Part shown: positions 25,737 to 35,203 of the stretch, in pieces
Layout: every line of letters starts with the position of its first letter
Numbering within the stretch: the stretch's first letter is position 1
Assembly: GCA_016839445.1 (NCBI GenBank)
Contig: JAEOUG010000096.1
Location: forward strand, 1-36,478
Length of the DNA: 36,478 nucleotides
Origin: Candidatus Thorarchaeota archaeon
Lineage (GTDB): Archaea; Asgardarchaeota; Thorarchaeia; Thorarchaeales; Thorarchaeaceae
Reading direction: 5' to 3'
Notes under the pieces: generated by a model
Database searches by the model: none
Told to the model about the DNA's origin: nothing
Seen by the model: only the letters and a program-made list of their open reading frames with translations
Translations under genes and position numbers: made by a program

Positions 25737-26903
25737 ATGGACTGGACCTCACACACAATGGAACGCATCCCTCCCTCGGGAACTCTGAAAATGTTTGACT
25801 TGGCCAAAAAGCTTGAGAAAGAAGGACGGAAGATATACCACTTCGAGGTGGGACAGCCTGACTTCCCGACCCCTGACAATGTCGTTGAAGCAGGAGTCAA
25901 AGCTCTTCGGGGCGGAATGACGAAATACACACCTGCAAGAGGGATTCCTCCTCTCTTAGACGCAATTGAGGGGTACTACGCGAGCCGCGGTCACAAGATA
26001 GAAGGCGACAGCAACGTCGTGGTCACTCCTGGCGCAAAAATGGCCCTCTTCGCGGGCTTCCTGAGCACGATTGACGCCGGAGACGACGTCTTGGTCCTTT
26101 CACCTGCTTGGCCCACATACCGTGTGATGATAAGAACAGTGGGTGCAAAGCCAGTTGATGTCCCGACCAAACCAGGATACGAGCTTGACGAGGAGGTCTT
26201 GAAGAGCAAGGCGACAAAAACAGTATCTGCCTTGGTAATCAATACCCCTAACAATCCTACAGGCGGTGTCCTAGGCAAAGAGCAGTTGAGGTTGATTCTC
26301 GACCTTGCCGAGGATAGAGACTTCGTTGTCTTTTCTGATGAGATATACGAATCCCTTGTCTATGATGGCTTCAAGCAGACCTCGATGCTTGATGCTGACC
26401 CGAACATGGAGCACACACTAATCATCAACGGCCTCTCAAAGGCCTACTCCATGACGGGTTGGCGTCTAGGATATGCCATCGGCAATCCTGAAACGATTGA
26501 GAACATGGTTCGCATTCAGCAGAACACCACATCATGTGCGACATCCTTCGTTCAGGCTGCTGGAGTCGAAGCTCTCACAGGTAGCCAGGACTCAGTACAG
26601 AAGATGGTTGACGAGTATCAGAAGCGTAGAGACGAGATTACACGAATCTTCTGTGAGATTGAGGGAATTCAGTGTGTGAATCCCAAAGGCGCCTTCTACG
26701 TCTTCCCTGATTTCTCTGAGTGGGGTCTAAGCAGCATGACTCTGGCAGAGCTGATCCTCAAGAAGACTGGCGTCACAAGCACACCAGGAAGCGCTTTCGG
26801 AGAGCAGTATGACCATCACCTTAGATTCTCCTATTCTCTTTCGCTGGACGATATCCGAGAAGGTCTCGCTGAGATGCGCAAGTTCCTGGCCACCATCAGA
26901 TAG
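25737..26903 (+). CDS. PLP-dependent class I/II aminotransferase (aspartate aminotransferase-like)
   Basis: VGQPDFPTP, NTPNNPTGGV, SDEIYESLVYDG and NGLSKAYSMTGWRLGY. ATG 25737 preferred over 25647. Confidence 0.93.
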   Translation: MDWTSHTMERIPPSGTLKMFDLAKKLEKEGRKIYHFEVGQPDFPTPDNVVEAGVKALRGGMTKYTPARGIPPLLDAIEGYYASRGHKIEGDSNVVVTPGAKMALFAGFLSTIDAGDDVLVLSPAWPTYRVMIRTVGAKPVDVPTKPGYELDEEVLKSKATKTVSALVINTPNNPTGGVLGKEQLRLILDLAEDRDFVVFSDEIYESLVYDGFKQTSMLDADPNMEHTLIINGLSKAYSMTGWRLGYAIGNPETIENMVRIQQNTTSCATSFVQAAGVEALTGSQDSVQKMVDEYQKRRDEITRIFCEIEGIQCVNPKGAFYVFPDFSEWGLSSMTLAELILKKTGVTSTPGSAFGEQYDHHLRFSYSLSLDDIREGLAEMRKFLATIR

Positions 26904-26918
26904 AATTCACGACCGGAT

Positions 26919-27509
26919 GTGCGCAGATTGCCGGAAGGTAATGATGCAGTCAGATTCGAATGTCAGAAATGCGGAGCTTGTTGCAGAAGGCAACAGCTTC
27001 TGATCACTCTCAACGGAAGAGACATCGTGAGGATAGCCAGAGCACTTGGACTGGAGTCTGACAACATGCTGAAAATCGTCGATTTCATGATACTGCCGCA
27101 AGGAGCTACCCGGCCTGAGGGTCTCTTGGGTACTCCCAGTGCGGAAACGGAGCGTGGTCCGGCAGTTTTGGCTCTAAAGAAAATGAGAGGCGGCGACTGC
27201 GCCTTTCTTGAGAACAGCCTCTGTCTGATTCATGCTGCGAGGCCCTCTGTGTGCAGATCATTTCCGTTTGTGTTCAGGAGAGACTCTGAAGGAACATACT
27301 GGGGTCTGAGTGCTCAGAAGGAAATCTGCCCGGGACTTGATCATGGTCCTGAGGTGGAAGAGAGACAGCTCAGCAGTCTGGCCGCGGCTGTTCTCGATGA
27401 TATGGATGCGTATGCCGAGTTCGTCAACGAGTGGAACGAAGGAGAGCCTAGCCCCACGGCCCAGAAACTGATCGCTGCCATACTGATGGACTCAAGATTC
27501 AGAGATTAG
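26919..27509 (+). CDS. YkgJ-family zinc/iron-chelating cysteine-cluster protein
   Basis: FECQKCGACCRR, CAFLENSLCLIHAARPSVCRSFPF. Confidence 0.88.
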   Translation: MRRLPEGNDAVRFECQKCGACCRRQQLLITLNGRDIVRIARALGLESDNMLKIVDFMILPQGATRPEGLLGTPSAETERGPAVLALKKMRGGDCAFLENSLCLIHAARPSVCRSFPFVFRRDSEGTYWGLSAQKEICPGLDHGPEVEERQLSSLAAAVLDDMDAYAEFVNEWNEGEPSPTAQKLIAAILMDSRFRD

Positions 27510-27513
27510 GGAC

Positions 27514-28470
27514 TCAGAGCTTGGTGAGTATCTGCAAGATGTTCCCGAAGTTGTGTTCGACTGTCCTGCTCTTCTCCGCGTAGCCTTCCAGTGCGTGCAG
27601 CCTCTCGTCGGCTCCCAGGATCTGCTGGAACCTGTCCGCCCGAATCTCATTGTGAATTCTCTCGTTGAGGCCGAGGATCTCGTCTGCCGTTCTCAGGATG
27701 TACTGAAGCATCTTTATGAGCAGATTGAAGTCGTTGATGTAGCGAAGCTGGAGTGTCTGGCTGTAGAACTGGAATTCTAGCCGTGCAAGTCTTTCTCGCA
27801 TGGCCGCTAGCTCAGAGAGCCACTCCTCTTTCCCTTCCTCGACAAGTGAATCCTCTGTCTTCTTCCAGTATGTCATCTGGTCTTGGAGCTGCACTAGGTA
27901 CTTGTGAAGAAAGGCGAAGTGGTCCACTCCCTCCTCGATGTCCTCTTCGGTGCCGATGGGTTCCATCATCTCATCCATCTGGCTGTGTTTTACAGCAATC
28001 ATGAGGGAGAACTTGTCCACGTACCTCTTGACCTCGTCCGTCTTCTCCTTCCTGGATAGTAAGTCGGCGAATGTATCACCTAGGGTCAGTATGAATTTGT
28101 AGAGACACTCTGAGCAGATCTCGGCCGAGGTCGTCAGCTCCTTCGTTGAAAGGAACTGCAACGCATCTTCAAGGTCGTCACCTGGGACGTCCTTTCCATG
28201 AATTCTGAGAACCCAGCCCTGAGAGATACAGTAGACCTTGTTGTCAGGGTAGTTGATGAAAATGGAGGCGTAGCAGATGTTCCCCTCTGTCGCTCTCTCG
28301 TCCTCCATGCCATCCTTTTTGGTGTGGAACGCAAAGAGGGAAGGATCCAGCTCAATTGCCTCGATTTCGAGGACACGGTCGTCGTTGACACATAGCTTCT
28401 CGTCTCCGAAGACCTTGTAGCACGGGCAGCCTCTGACTATCTTAATCTCCGATTGCCCCTGTTCAAGCAC
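27514..28470 (-). CDS. Cysteine-rich protein, paralog A of a tandem pair
   Basis: VRGCPCYKVFGDEKLCVNDD, ICYASIF, YCISQ, ICSECLYKFILTLGD shared with the 28578 gene; GTG start. Confidence 0.8.
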   Translation of the reverse strand: MLEQGQSEIKIVRGCPCYKVFGDEKLCVNDDRVLEIEAIELDPSLFAFHTKKDGMEDERATEGNICYASIFINYPDNKVYCISQGWVLRIHGKDVPGDDLEDALQFLSTKELTTSAEICSECLYKFILTLGDTFADLLSRKEKTDEVKRYVDKFSLMIAVKHSQMDEMMEPIGTEEDIEEGVDHFAFLHKYLVQLQDQMTYWKKTEDSLVEEGKEEWLSELAAMRERLARLEFQFYSQTLQLRYINDFNLLIKMLQYILRTADEILGLNERIHNEIRADRFQQILGADERLHALEGYAEKSRTVEHNFGNILQILTKL

Positions 28471-28577
28471 TGTTCTCTGCTCCTAGCGTGTGGCCTCGAG
28501 GTTGCCCTCCAGAGAGGTCACCGTCATACGTTGGTTGGGATGCATTTAGCAGTTGTTGTGACGATACCGATACCAAA

Positions 28578-29564
28578 TCAGGACCTTCGTGAAGTGATCT
28601 CTTTGAGAACCGAAGCCAGTTCTCTGAATCTCTCCTCGGTCTTCTTCCGTCTCTCAGAGCTCTCGAGCAAGATTTCGGATAGACTTCCGTTCACTACACC
28701 CTTAGCCATCAGCCTGTTCGTCTCCTCTACGATGTGCTCGGAGAGAGAGATCATTCTATCGGCGATTCCTATCATCACTCGAATCATCGTTTCCGCATCA
28801 TCGTACTCGGATGGGTTCTCAAGTCCGAGGACCTGGTAAAGGAACACCGCTTCCAACCGATGGAGTGAACGGTACGCTTCAATGAGATCTAGAAGAGCTC
28901 TATCCGCGCCGCTTCTCCTCAGGCGAAGTATTACAGAAGCCCACTTCGACCTCGATTTCCCTACTCTCTGTATGTACTTCGAGAGCGCATGCCTCTGAGA
29001 GTCGTCCACACTCGAGGGATCTGGGATTCTCACTCCGCTTAGCTCGGACGACATCTTGTAGCCTATCTCGCGGATGTACTGGCTGACGACCTCTTCTCTC
29101 TCGGACGACGTGAAGTATCCCTGAGAGGCATCGCCAAGGGTTCGAAGATACTTGTATAGGCACTCTGAGCACATGAGGCCGTCTGACATCTTCTCTGTGT
29201 TTGTGACGAAGCTAAGCGCGCTGTCAATGTCTGAAACGGTGATGTCTTTGCTGTCGATTCGGATCTTCTGATACTGGCTAACGCAGTAACAGTGGTTCTT
29301 CTCCCGGTCGAGGAATATCAACAGGTAGCACATGCTCTCGTTCTCGCTCTTGGTTTCCTCCAGCTCCTCAGAAGAAGTCACACTCTCAAAGAAAGCAGCG
29401 TCCACAGAAATCGCGTTTACAGGAAGAACGTCGTCGTTGTTGAGGCAGACCTTCTCATCACCAAACTGCCTGAAACATGGGCAGCCCTTCACAAGTGTGA
29501 CTGGTTCGTCTTGGTTCCCTTTGAGAACAGCCTGGTCAAACTCCAATACGAGGGCCTCAATCAC
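28578..29564 (-). CDS. Cysteine-rich protein, paralog B of a tandem pair
   Basis: VKGCPCFRQFGDEKVCLNND, MCYLLIF, YCVSQ, MCSECLYKYLRTLGD; GTG start. Confidence 0.8.
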   Translation of the reverse strand: MIEALVLEFDQAVLKGNQDEPVTLVKGCPCFRQFGDEKVCLNNDDVLPVNAISVDAAFFESVTSSEELEETKSENESMCYLLIFLDREKNHCYCVSQYQKIRIDSKDITVSDIDSALSFVTNTEKMSDGLMCSECLYKYLRTLGDASQGYFTSSEREEVVSQYIREIGYKMSSELSGVRIPDPSSVDDSQRHALSKYIQRVGKSRSKWASVILRLRRSGADRALLDLIEAYRSLHRLEAVFLYQVLGLENPSEYDDAETMIRVMIGIADRMISLSEHIVEETNRLMAKGVVNGSLSEILLESSERRKKTEERFRELASVLKEITSRRS

Positions 29565-29608
29565 TTGGTTCTTTGGGCGCGCTTGGCGCCTCTGCCTGTG
29601 TATTAGTT

Positions 29609-29630
29609 GTTGATATAAGCTAATATCAAC
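29609..29630. promoter_or_regulatory. Palindromic operator-like element overlapping a TATA-like sequence
   Basis: GTTGATAT-AAGCTA-ATATCAAC: perfect 8-bp arms, 45 nt upstream of the GTG at 29564. Confidence 0.55.
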
Positions 29631-29752
29631 GTTTCTTTTACATCATCCTCGCGATACGACGCGCGCCGCACAGTGAGGCCTACTGCGCTTTTGAGTGAAT
29701 CTAGCACGTCTGATGTTTGGCGCGGGAAGCGTGTATGTTCTCTGTTCTCAGC

Positions 29753-29893
29753 CTAGCCCCAGAGCTCTCTCTTTAGAAGGTCGCGGATGGCGATTCGGAT
29801 TGCCTCTGATCTGTTAGGATAGAGGTTGCTCTCAACCAGGCGCTCGAGCCCTTCGACGTATTGCTCCGGTATGTGTAATGTTACGAGCTTCAT
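29753..29893 (-). CDS. Ribbon-helix-helix (CopG/Arc-type) DNA-binding protein, 46 aa, absent from the ORF track
   Basis: MKLVTLHIPEQYVEGLERLVESNLYPNRSEAIRIAIRDLLKRELWG: basic beta strand, helix, NRSEAIR turn, helix. Confidence 0.82.
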   Translation of the reverse strand: MKLVTLHIPEQYVEGLERLVESNLYPNRSEAIRIAIRDLLKRELWG

Positions 29894-30045
29894 GGTAGTA
29901 GTCACCAAGCAATCTCTGGGTCATACGGGGATATGATACTGAGTATTACCCGCTTGGATATTTGAATTCACGAAGCCATTGGAGTGGTTAGAAGCGATAA
30001 GTTATATCGGGTCCATATTGCACCCTGCCCGACCAACGTGAGGTA

Positions 30046-32169
30046 GTGTGTCAGGTGGACAGACAGAAAGGCATTGAAGTCCTCTTTAATCCACGTTCAA
30101 TTGCGGTGATAGGGGCTTCGTCAACAAAAGGGAAACTAGGCAATGATGTCATGCGCAACCTCATCGACAGTGGCTACGAGGGCAGGATCTATCCGATCAA
30201 TCCGAAGGGTGGAGAGATTCTGGGACAGAAGACATTCAGGTCTGTCAAGGACATAGCTAGCGACATAGACGTAGCGGTGATTGTGATTCCCGCCAAGTTC
30301 GTGCTCCCGGCTGTCAAGGAATGCGGCGAGAAGGGCGTGAAGGCTCTTGTCATTATCACCGCCGGTTTCAAAGAGATTGGGCACGAAGGTCAGGAATCTG
30401 AGAAGAAGCTTGTTGAGCTGGCCGAGAAGTACGGCATGGTCATCCAAGGGCCGAACTGCCTGGGCATAATCAACACGCACGCTCCATACAATGCATCCTT
30501 CTCTGCAGGGACACCGAAGAAGGGGACAATCGCCTTTGCCTCGCAGTCAGGCGCCCTCATGACCGGAATCCTGGATTGGAGCCTCATGGAGAAGATTGGA
30601 TTCTCCAAGTTCGTCAGTCTTGGTAACAAGGCTCACCTTGACGAGGCTGATTTCATCGATGCTTTTGGCAATGATCCTGATTCTACATTCATCTTGCTCT
30701 ATATCGAATCCGTGGTCGACGGCAAGAAGTTCATGGACGCCTGCCGCAGAGTCGTTCCACACAAGCCCATCTTCGTTGTCAAGTCCGGCGTCAGTGAAGC
30801 CGGAGCTCGCGCTGCATCTTCCCACACCGGTTCTCTGGCTGGAAGCGACACGGCATACGACGTGGCCTTCAAGCAGAGCGGCGTCAGCAGAGCTGTAGAC
30901 ATGGCGGCCCTCTTCGATGTTGCGTCAGTCTACGACGACATGAACCTTCCCGCAGGAAATCGAGTCGCCATTGTCACAAATGCCGGCGGGCCCGGAATCC
31001 TCACCACCGATGCCTGCGAGGCTAGTGGGCTAGACATTGCACAGCTCTCCAACGACACGATTGAGCACCTGAAGAGCAACCTCCCCGCCGCCGCAGCGGT
31101 CTACAACCCTATTGATGCACTTGGAACCGCTCAGCCTGAGGACTATGCTCTCTGTGTGGAGGCAGCTCTGCGAGATGAGAATGTCGACTCAGTGCTAGTG
31201 CTGCTTACCCCCCAGGCAATGACGAAAGAAACGGAGACCGCTCGAGTTCTCGTCGAATCACGAGAGAAGTACCCTGACAAACCGCTCATCGCAGTCTTCA
31301 TGGGTGGGAATTCGATGGTCTATCCTCGAATCGTACTGACTGAGGGCAAGATACCCGTATTTGATTTCCCAGAACGAGCAGTCCACGCCCTCGCAGAGCT
31401 CTACAAGTATACGCTGCACCGAGATAGCCTGAAGGATGAGGCCATCCCCAAGTTCAACCCCAACAAGAAGAAGGTTCAGGAAGTGATCGATGGGGTCCGT
31501 CGCGATGGGAGAAGGGTCCTACTGGGCAGCGAGGCTCACGAGATTGCAGAGGCCTATGGAATCAGGGTTGCCCGAATACGACTGGCCACCAGTTCTGAGG
31601 AGGCGAAGCAGCATGCTGAGGAGCTCGGCTATCCTGTTGTCTTGAAGATTGCCAGTCCTGACATTGTACACAAGAGTGATGTAGGTGGTATCAGGGTGGG
31701 TCTTACAAAACCTGAGGAGGTTGAGGAGGCCTTCCTGCAAATCCTGGACAGCGCTAAGCAGCACATGCCCAAGGCCATTGTGTACGGCGTAGACGTTCAG
31801 GAGATGGCTGAGAAGGGGAAGGAGCTCATAATCGGCTGCTCAAGGGATGTACAGTTCGGGCCGCTAATCATGTTTGGAGCAGGCGGCATCTTCGTGAACT
31901 ACTTGAAGGACATATCCTTCAGGCTGGCGCCTATGACAAGGACTGATGCGGAGGAACTCATCAATGAAACCAAGATGGGTATGCTTCTGAAAGGAGTCCG
32001 TGGAGAGCCTCCCAGTGACATCGCAGCTATCGAGGATACCATTCTTAGGATAAGCCAGATGGTGACAGACTTCGAGGAGATTGTGGAACTAGATATCAAT
32101 CCCGCCTTCGCCTATGTGAGCGGGCAGGGGATCTCAGCTGTGGACGTCAAGATCACGATAGGAGGTTGA
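30046..32169 (+). CDS. ADP-forming acetate(acyl)-CoA ligase, fused alpha-beta
   Basis: LFNPRSIAVIGASSTKGKLGNDV, SHTGSLAGSD phospho-His motif, ATP-grasp part YPVVLKIASPDIVHKSDVGGIRVGL. Confidence 0.93.
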   Translation: MCQVDRQKGIEVLFNPRSIAVIGASSTKGKLGNDVMRNLIDSGYEGRIYPINPKGGEILGQKTFRSVKDIASDIDVAVIVIPAKFVLPAVKECGEKGVKALVIITAGFKEIGHEGQESEKKLVELAEKYGMVIQGPNCLGIINTHAPYNASFSAGTPKKGTIAFASQSGALMTGILDWSLMEKIGFSKFVSLGNKAHLDEADFIDAFGNDPDSTFILLYIESVVDGKKFMDACRRVVPHKPIFVVKSGVSEAGARAASSHTGSLAGSDTAYDVAFKQSGVSRAVDMAALFDVASVYDDMNLPAGNRVAIVTNAGGPGILTTDACEASGLDIAQLSNDTIEHLKSNLPAAAAVYNPIDALGTAQPEDYALCVEAALRDENVDSVLVLLTPQAMTKETETARVLVESREKYPDKPLIAVFMGGNSMVYPRIVLTEGKIPVFDFPERAVHALAELYKYTLHRDSLKDEAIPKFNPNKKKVQEVIDGVRRDGRRVLLGSEAHEIAEAYGIRVARIRLATSSEEAKQHAEELGYPVVLKIASPDIVHKSDVGGIRVGLTKPEEVEEAFLQILDSAKQHMPKAIVYGVDVQEMAEKGKELIIGCSRDVQFGPLIMFGAGGIFVNYLKDISFRLAPMTRTDAEELINETKMGMLLKGVRGEPPSDIAAIEDTILRISQMVTDFEEIVELDINPAFAYVSGQGISAVDVKITIGG

Positions 32170-32173
32170 TTGT

Positions 32174-33238
32174 GTGGCGAAGAACATCGTCATCAGCGGC
32201 GACACTATGACTGGCAAGACGATGATCGCTGTCGCGCTCGCGCGGAAACTAGTGTCCGAGGGGAAGAAGGTAGGCTACTTCAAGCCTGCGGGAACCAAGT
32301 GCTTCCATCTCAGCACGCCTGGCGAAGATGTCGACGAAGATGCAACCATAATGAAGGGCCTTCTCGGGATGGATGAGCCCTTGGCTGTGATCTGTCCTAT
32401 TGTGCGCGCAACGTCTAGCTACGACGAGCTCCTCAAGATTGGCGATGCTGCTCTGAAAGAGCGTGTACGCGATTCATATGAAAGGATCTCCAAGGGTCGG
32501 GACTACGTCATTGTCGAGGGAACTAAGGCACCGTGGCATCTCCTGCATGTAGGGCTGTCCACCCCTCAGATTGCAGCAGAACTTGAAGCTCGGGTTGTCT
32601 GTCTCGTCAACTTCCCTGATGTAACTGCCATAGACGATGTGCTCTTGCAGAAGAATCTCTTCGCCAGAGAAGGCGCTGAGGACATAGGCATTGTCCTGAC
32701 TCAGGTTCCTCCAATGCTAAGGAAACCAATCACTGAAAGGATTGGGCCGTATCTGAAGACTCAGGGAGTTCGCTTCTGTGGGGCAATCTACCACCACAGG
32801 GAGCTCTTCAGTCCGACAATCCGAGAGATTCAGCGGGCTCTAGCAGGACAGATGGTCTTCGGCGAGGCGAAAGGGGATCTGCCCATAGACCAGTTCATGG
32901 TGGGCAGCATGGCTCCTGAGAATGCCCTGAAGTGGTTCAGGAGGGCGAAGGATAAGGCTGTGATAACTAGTGGGGATAGAACGGACATATGCCTCACTGC
33001 GCTTGAAACAGACACGAACCTGCTGATACTAACAGGCGGACTAGGACCCGACATGGCGACGCTAACCCGCGCGAGAGAGCTAGACGTGCCTATCATGACT
33101 ACGGCCCATGATACGTTTCGTACAAGCCAGATTGTGGATGGACTTGTCGGAACGGTTTCCGCAGACAATCCCGAGAAGCTATCTGATGTTGAGCGTATCC
33201 TTCGAGATTCGCTGGATCTTGATTGTCTTGGTGCCTAG
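32174..33238 (+). CDS. BioD/Pta N-terminal-like P-loop protein with DRTGG domain
   Basis: ISGDTMTGKTMIAVALARKL P-loop; C-terminal LILTGGLGPDMATLTRARELDVPIMTTAHDTF typical of DRTGG; 4 bp after the ACD gene. Confidence 0.82.
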   Translation: MAKNIVISGDTMTGKTMIAVALARKLVSEGKKVGYFKPAGTKCFHLSTPGEDVDEDATIMKGLLGMDEPLAVICPIVRATSSYDELLKIGDAALKERVRDSYERISKGRDYVIVEGTKAPWHLLHVGLSTPQIAAELEARVVCLVNFPDVTAIDDVLLQKNLFAREGAEDIGIVLTQVPPMLRKPITERIGPYLKTQGVRFCGAIYHHRELFSPTIREIQRALAGQMVFGEAKGDLPIDQFMVGSMAPENALKWFRRAKDKAVITSGDRTDICLTALETDTNLLILTGGLGPDMATLTRARELDVPIMTTAHDTFRTSQIVDGLVGTVSADNPEKLSDVERILRDSLDLDCLGA

Positions 33239-33520
33239 CATTCTCTGCGAGGAGCGGGATTGGGAGCACAAGGCTCCCTCCATAGAAACAGTTGAAACGC
33301 ACATTGCCGGGAGTCAGTTGTGCGCTTCCTGCCAAAGGATGCCTATGGGGCATAAGTCATCTTGTGTGTTGCAGCTAATACTAGGTCATTACTCGGAGCT
33401 GATTCTCCACAACACAGAGGACTTGTCAGAGTATCAGTCATCGACCGCCCTTTCTCGGAATACATAAATGGTCGCTGGAAGCACCGAGGGCTGCTTGACA
33501 AACCAACTTGAGGTGAACAA

Positions 33521-34291
33521 ATGGCTTCAGATGCTGCAAAGTCTGAATCTGACTCCGCCGGTAAGGCTGAAGATACGACTAAGACGACTGAAGAGCTTCA
33601 GTCGTTGAGGCTTATCCGAGACCGCCGCTCTATTAGGGAGTTTACTGGTGAGAGGATTCCTGACGAGCATATTGAGATGATATTGGAGGCGGCACGGCAT
33701 GCTCCCAGTCCGGAGAACATGCTGATGATCCGCTTCATCGTAATCCGCGATGACAAAGAGGCCAAGGAGTTCTTGGCTGACATCGCTCAAGAAATGGCCC
33801 AGACTGCATTCGGTGGTGCTCCATTCGAGCTCACTAGTGGGAGGAACTGGTTCATCAATGACCCCTACCGTGCCGCTGTCTACGCAAGGCTAAGGGACGG
33901 TGAGCTGTTTCGCTATCCAGAGAAGAGCGATGCTGTGATCATCGTCTGTGCCAGCGAGGCATGGCATGATGCAGGCTATCTCTATCCAAACGAGTTGTTT
34001 GGGTCAGTTGTAGCCGGAATGGCAGTGCAGAACATGTGGCTCACTGCAACCGAGCTTGGCTACGGTTGTGGATATGAGGCCCTCATCTGCTCTGATCCTC
34101 GTCATGCAGAGCTTGTGAGAGACAAGCTTGGAATTCCACCAATCTGGACTCCGCTTACAGCATTCTGCATAGGTAAGAGAATATCTCCGAGAGCTCTTGG
34201 TCCCAGCAGAGCTCCCCTCGAAGGACTCATGTACGAGGAGCGGTGGGGCTATCCGTACAAGCGGTTGGCTTTCAGGAAGGAGGAGAAGTAG
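33521..34291 (+). CDS. Nitroreductase-family flavoprotein
   Basis: RLIRDRRSIREFTGERIPDEHIEMILEAARHAPSPEN and GSVVAGMAVQNMWLTATELGYGCGY. Confidence 0.9.
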   Translation: MASDAAKSESDSAGKAEDTTKTTEELQSLRLIRDRRSIREFTGERIPDEHIEMILEAARHAPSPENMLMIRFIVIRDDKEAKEFLADIAQEMAQTAFGGAPFELTSGRNWFINDPYRAAVYARLRDGELFRYPEKSDAVIIVCASEAWHDAGYLYPNELFGSVVAGMAVQNMWLTATELGYGCGYEALICSDPRHAELVRDKLGIPPIWTPLTAFCIGKRISPRALGPSRAPLEGLMYEERWGYPYKRLAFRKEEK

Positions 34292-34292
34292 G

Positions 34293-34820
34293 ATGGACGT
34301 GAATTTCGAAGGAAAAACCCTCGACAACATGAAGGAGATGGCTGAAGAGGCCGGTCTCACTCTTGAAGGCTTCATTGAAGTTGTCATGGAGCAGTTCTGT
34401 GACAACAAGGGTGGACGTGTCTACACTGGGAGATGGTCCAGCGGCGAAGTCGATGGGGAGAAGGGATTCCGCTATGTCCCACAGTGGCCGTTCAGACCTG
34501 GGTTCAAAGAAGCTACCGGCGACCTAGTGAAGAAGTGGAAGTCTGGTGGCAAGAAGTTCAGGCCCCATCCGACTGGTGCATGGCCTTTCTATCCACGTCT
34601 TGAGGATGGGGACATCCAGCACGAGTACTGGAACACCAAGAAGATGATCCATCAGTCCTTCATCAACGACCGCAAGGGCAGAATCGTTGTCCTCATGGAG
34701 GGCGACCGATATGATGAGTTCATTCACACGATAAAGGAGAGAAAGGGGAACTTCTGGAGCGTGACAATCGACGACGTCATGCAGGAAGCCATCAGTGATT
34801 GGATTGCGAAGGAGGAGTAA
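34293..34820 (+). CDS. Uncharacterised protein with Arg/Trp/Pro/Phe-rich core
   Basis: ATG 34293 one base after the nitroreductase stop; MDVNFEGKTLDNMKEMAEEAG...RYVPQWPFRPGFKEATGD. ORF track start 34197 is in overlapping frame. Confidence 0.7.
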   Translation: MDVNFEGKTLDNMKEMAEEAGLTLEGFIEVVMEQFCDNKGGRVYTGRWSSGEVDGEKGFRYVPQWPFRPGFKEATGDLVKKWKSGGKKFRPHPTGAWPFYPRLEDGDIQHEYWNTKKMIHQSFINDRKGRIVVLMEGDRYDEFIHTIKERKGNFWSVTIDDVMQEAISDWIAKEE

Positions 34821-34822
34821 GA

Positions 34823-35191
34823 ATGTCACAACTGCAAGAATTCTTCCAGTTCTTAATCGCCAAGGTGCGAGAGAAGGACGACCTACAGAAGCAAGTGGCT
34901 GACTGGATTGGCCCGTACCACGGCAAGATACTCCAAGTTTCAACTCCAGAGCATGGGCACCAATACATCGTGGTCACCAAGCATGCGCCCTTCATGGAGC
35001 TCAAGAATGGAATCTATCCAAGTCCCGATGTGATCTACAAGGCGAATGCAGAGACCCTATTGGGAATCTTCACTGGAGAGGTGAAATTCAAGGACACCAT
35101 GAAGGATGGCAGCCTCGATGTAATTGGCAACGCTCACGAGAGTGATGCCTTGGCCAACCTGATCCTTGCGGCCATGATGGGCGCTATGTAG
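34823..35191 (+). CDS. SCP-2 sterol-transfer-like domain protein
   Basis: PDVIYKANAETLLGIFTGEVKFKDTMKDGSLDVIGNAHESDALANLILAAM fits the SCP-2 fold pattern; start ATG 34823. Confidence 0.65.
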   Translation: MSQLQEFFQFLIAKVREKDDLQKQVADWIGPYHGKILQVSTPEHGHQYIVVTKHAPFMELKNGIYPSPDVIYKANAETLLGIFTGEVKFKDTMKDGSLDVIGNAHESDALANLILAAMMGAM

Positions 35192-35203
35192 GAGGCTCTA
35201 TCT

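Noticed and set aside
33108-33467. 119-aa ORF overlapping the DRTGG gene and intergenic region
   Set aside because: Mostly antisense or alternate frame of a confident gene; the CASCQRMPMGHKSSC segment has no supporting context.
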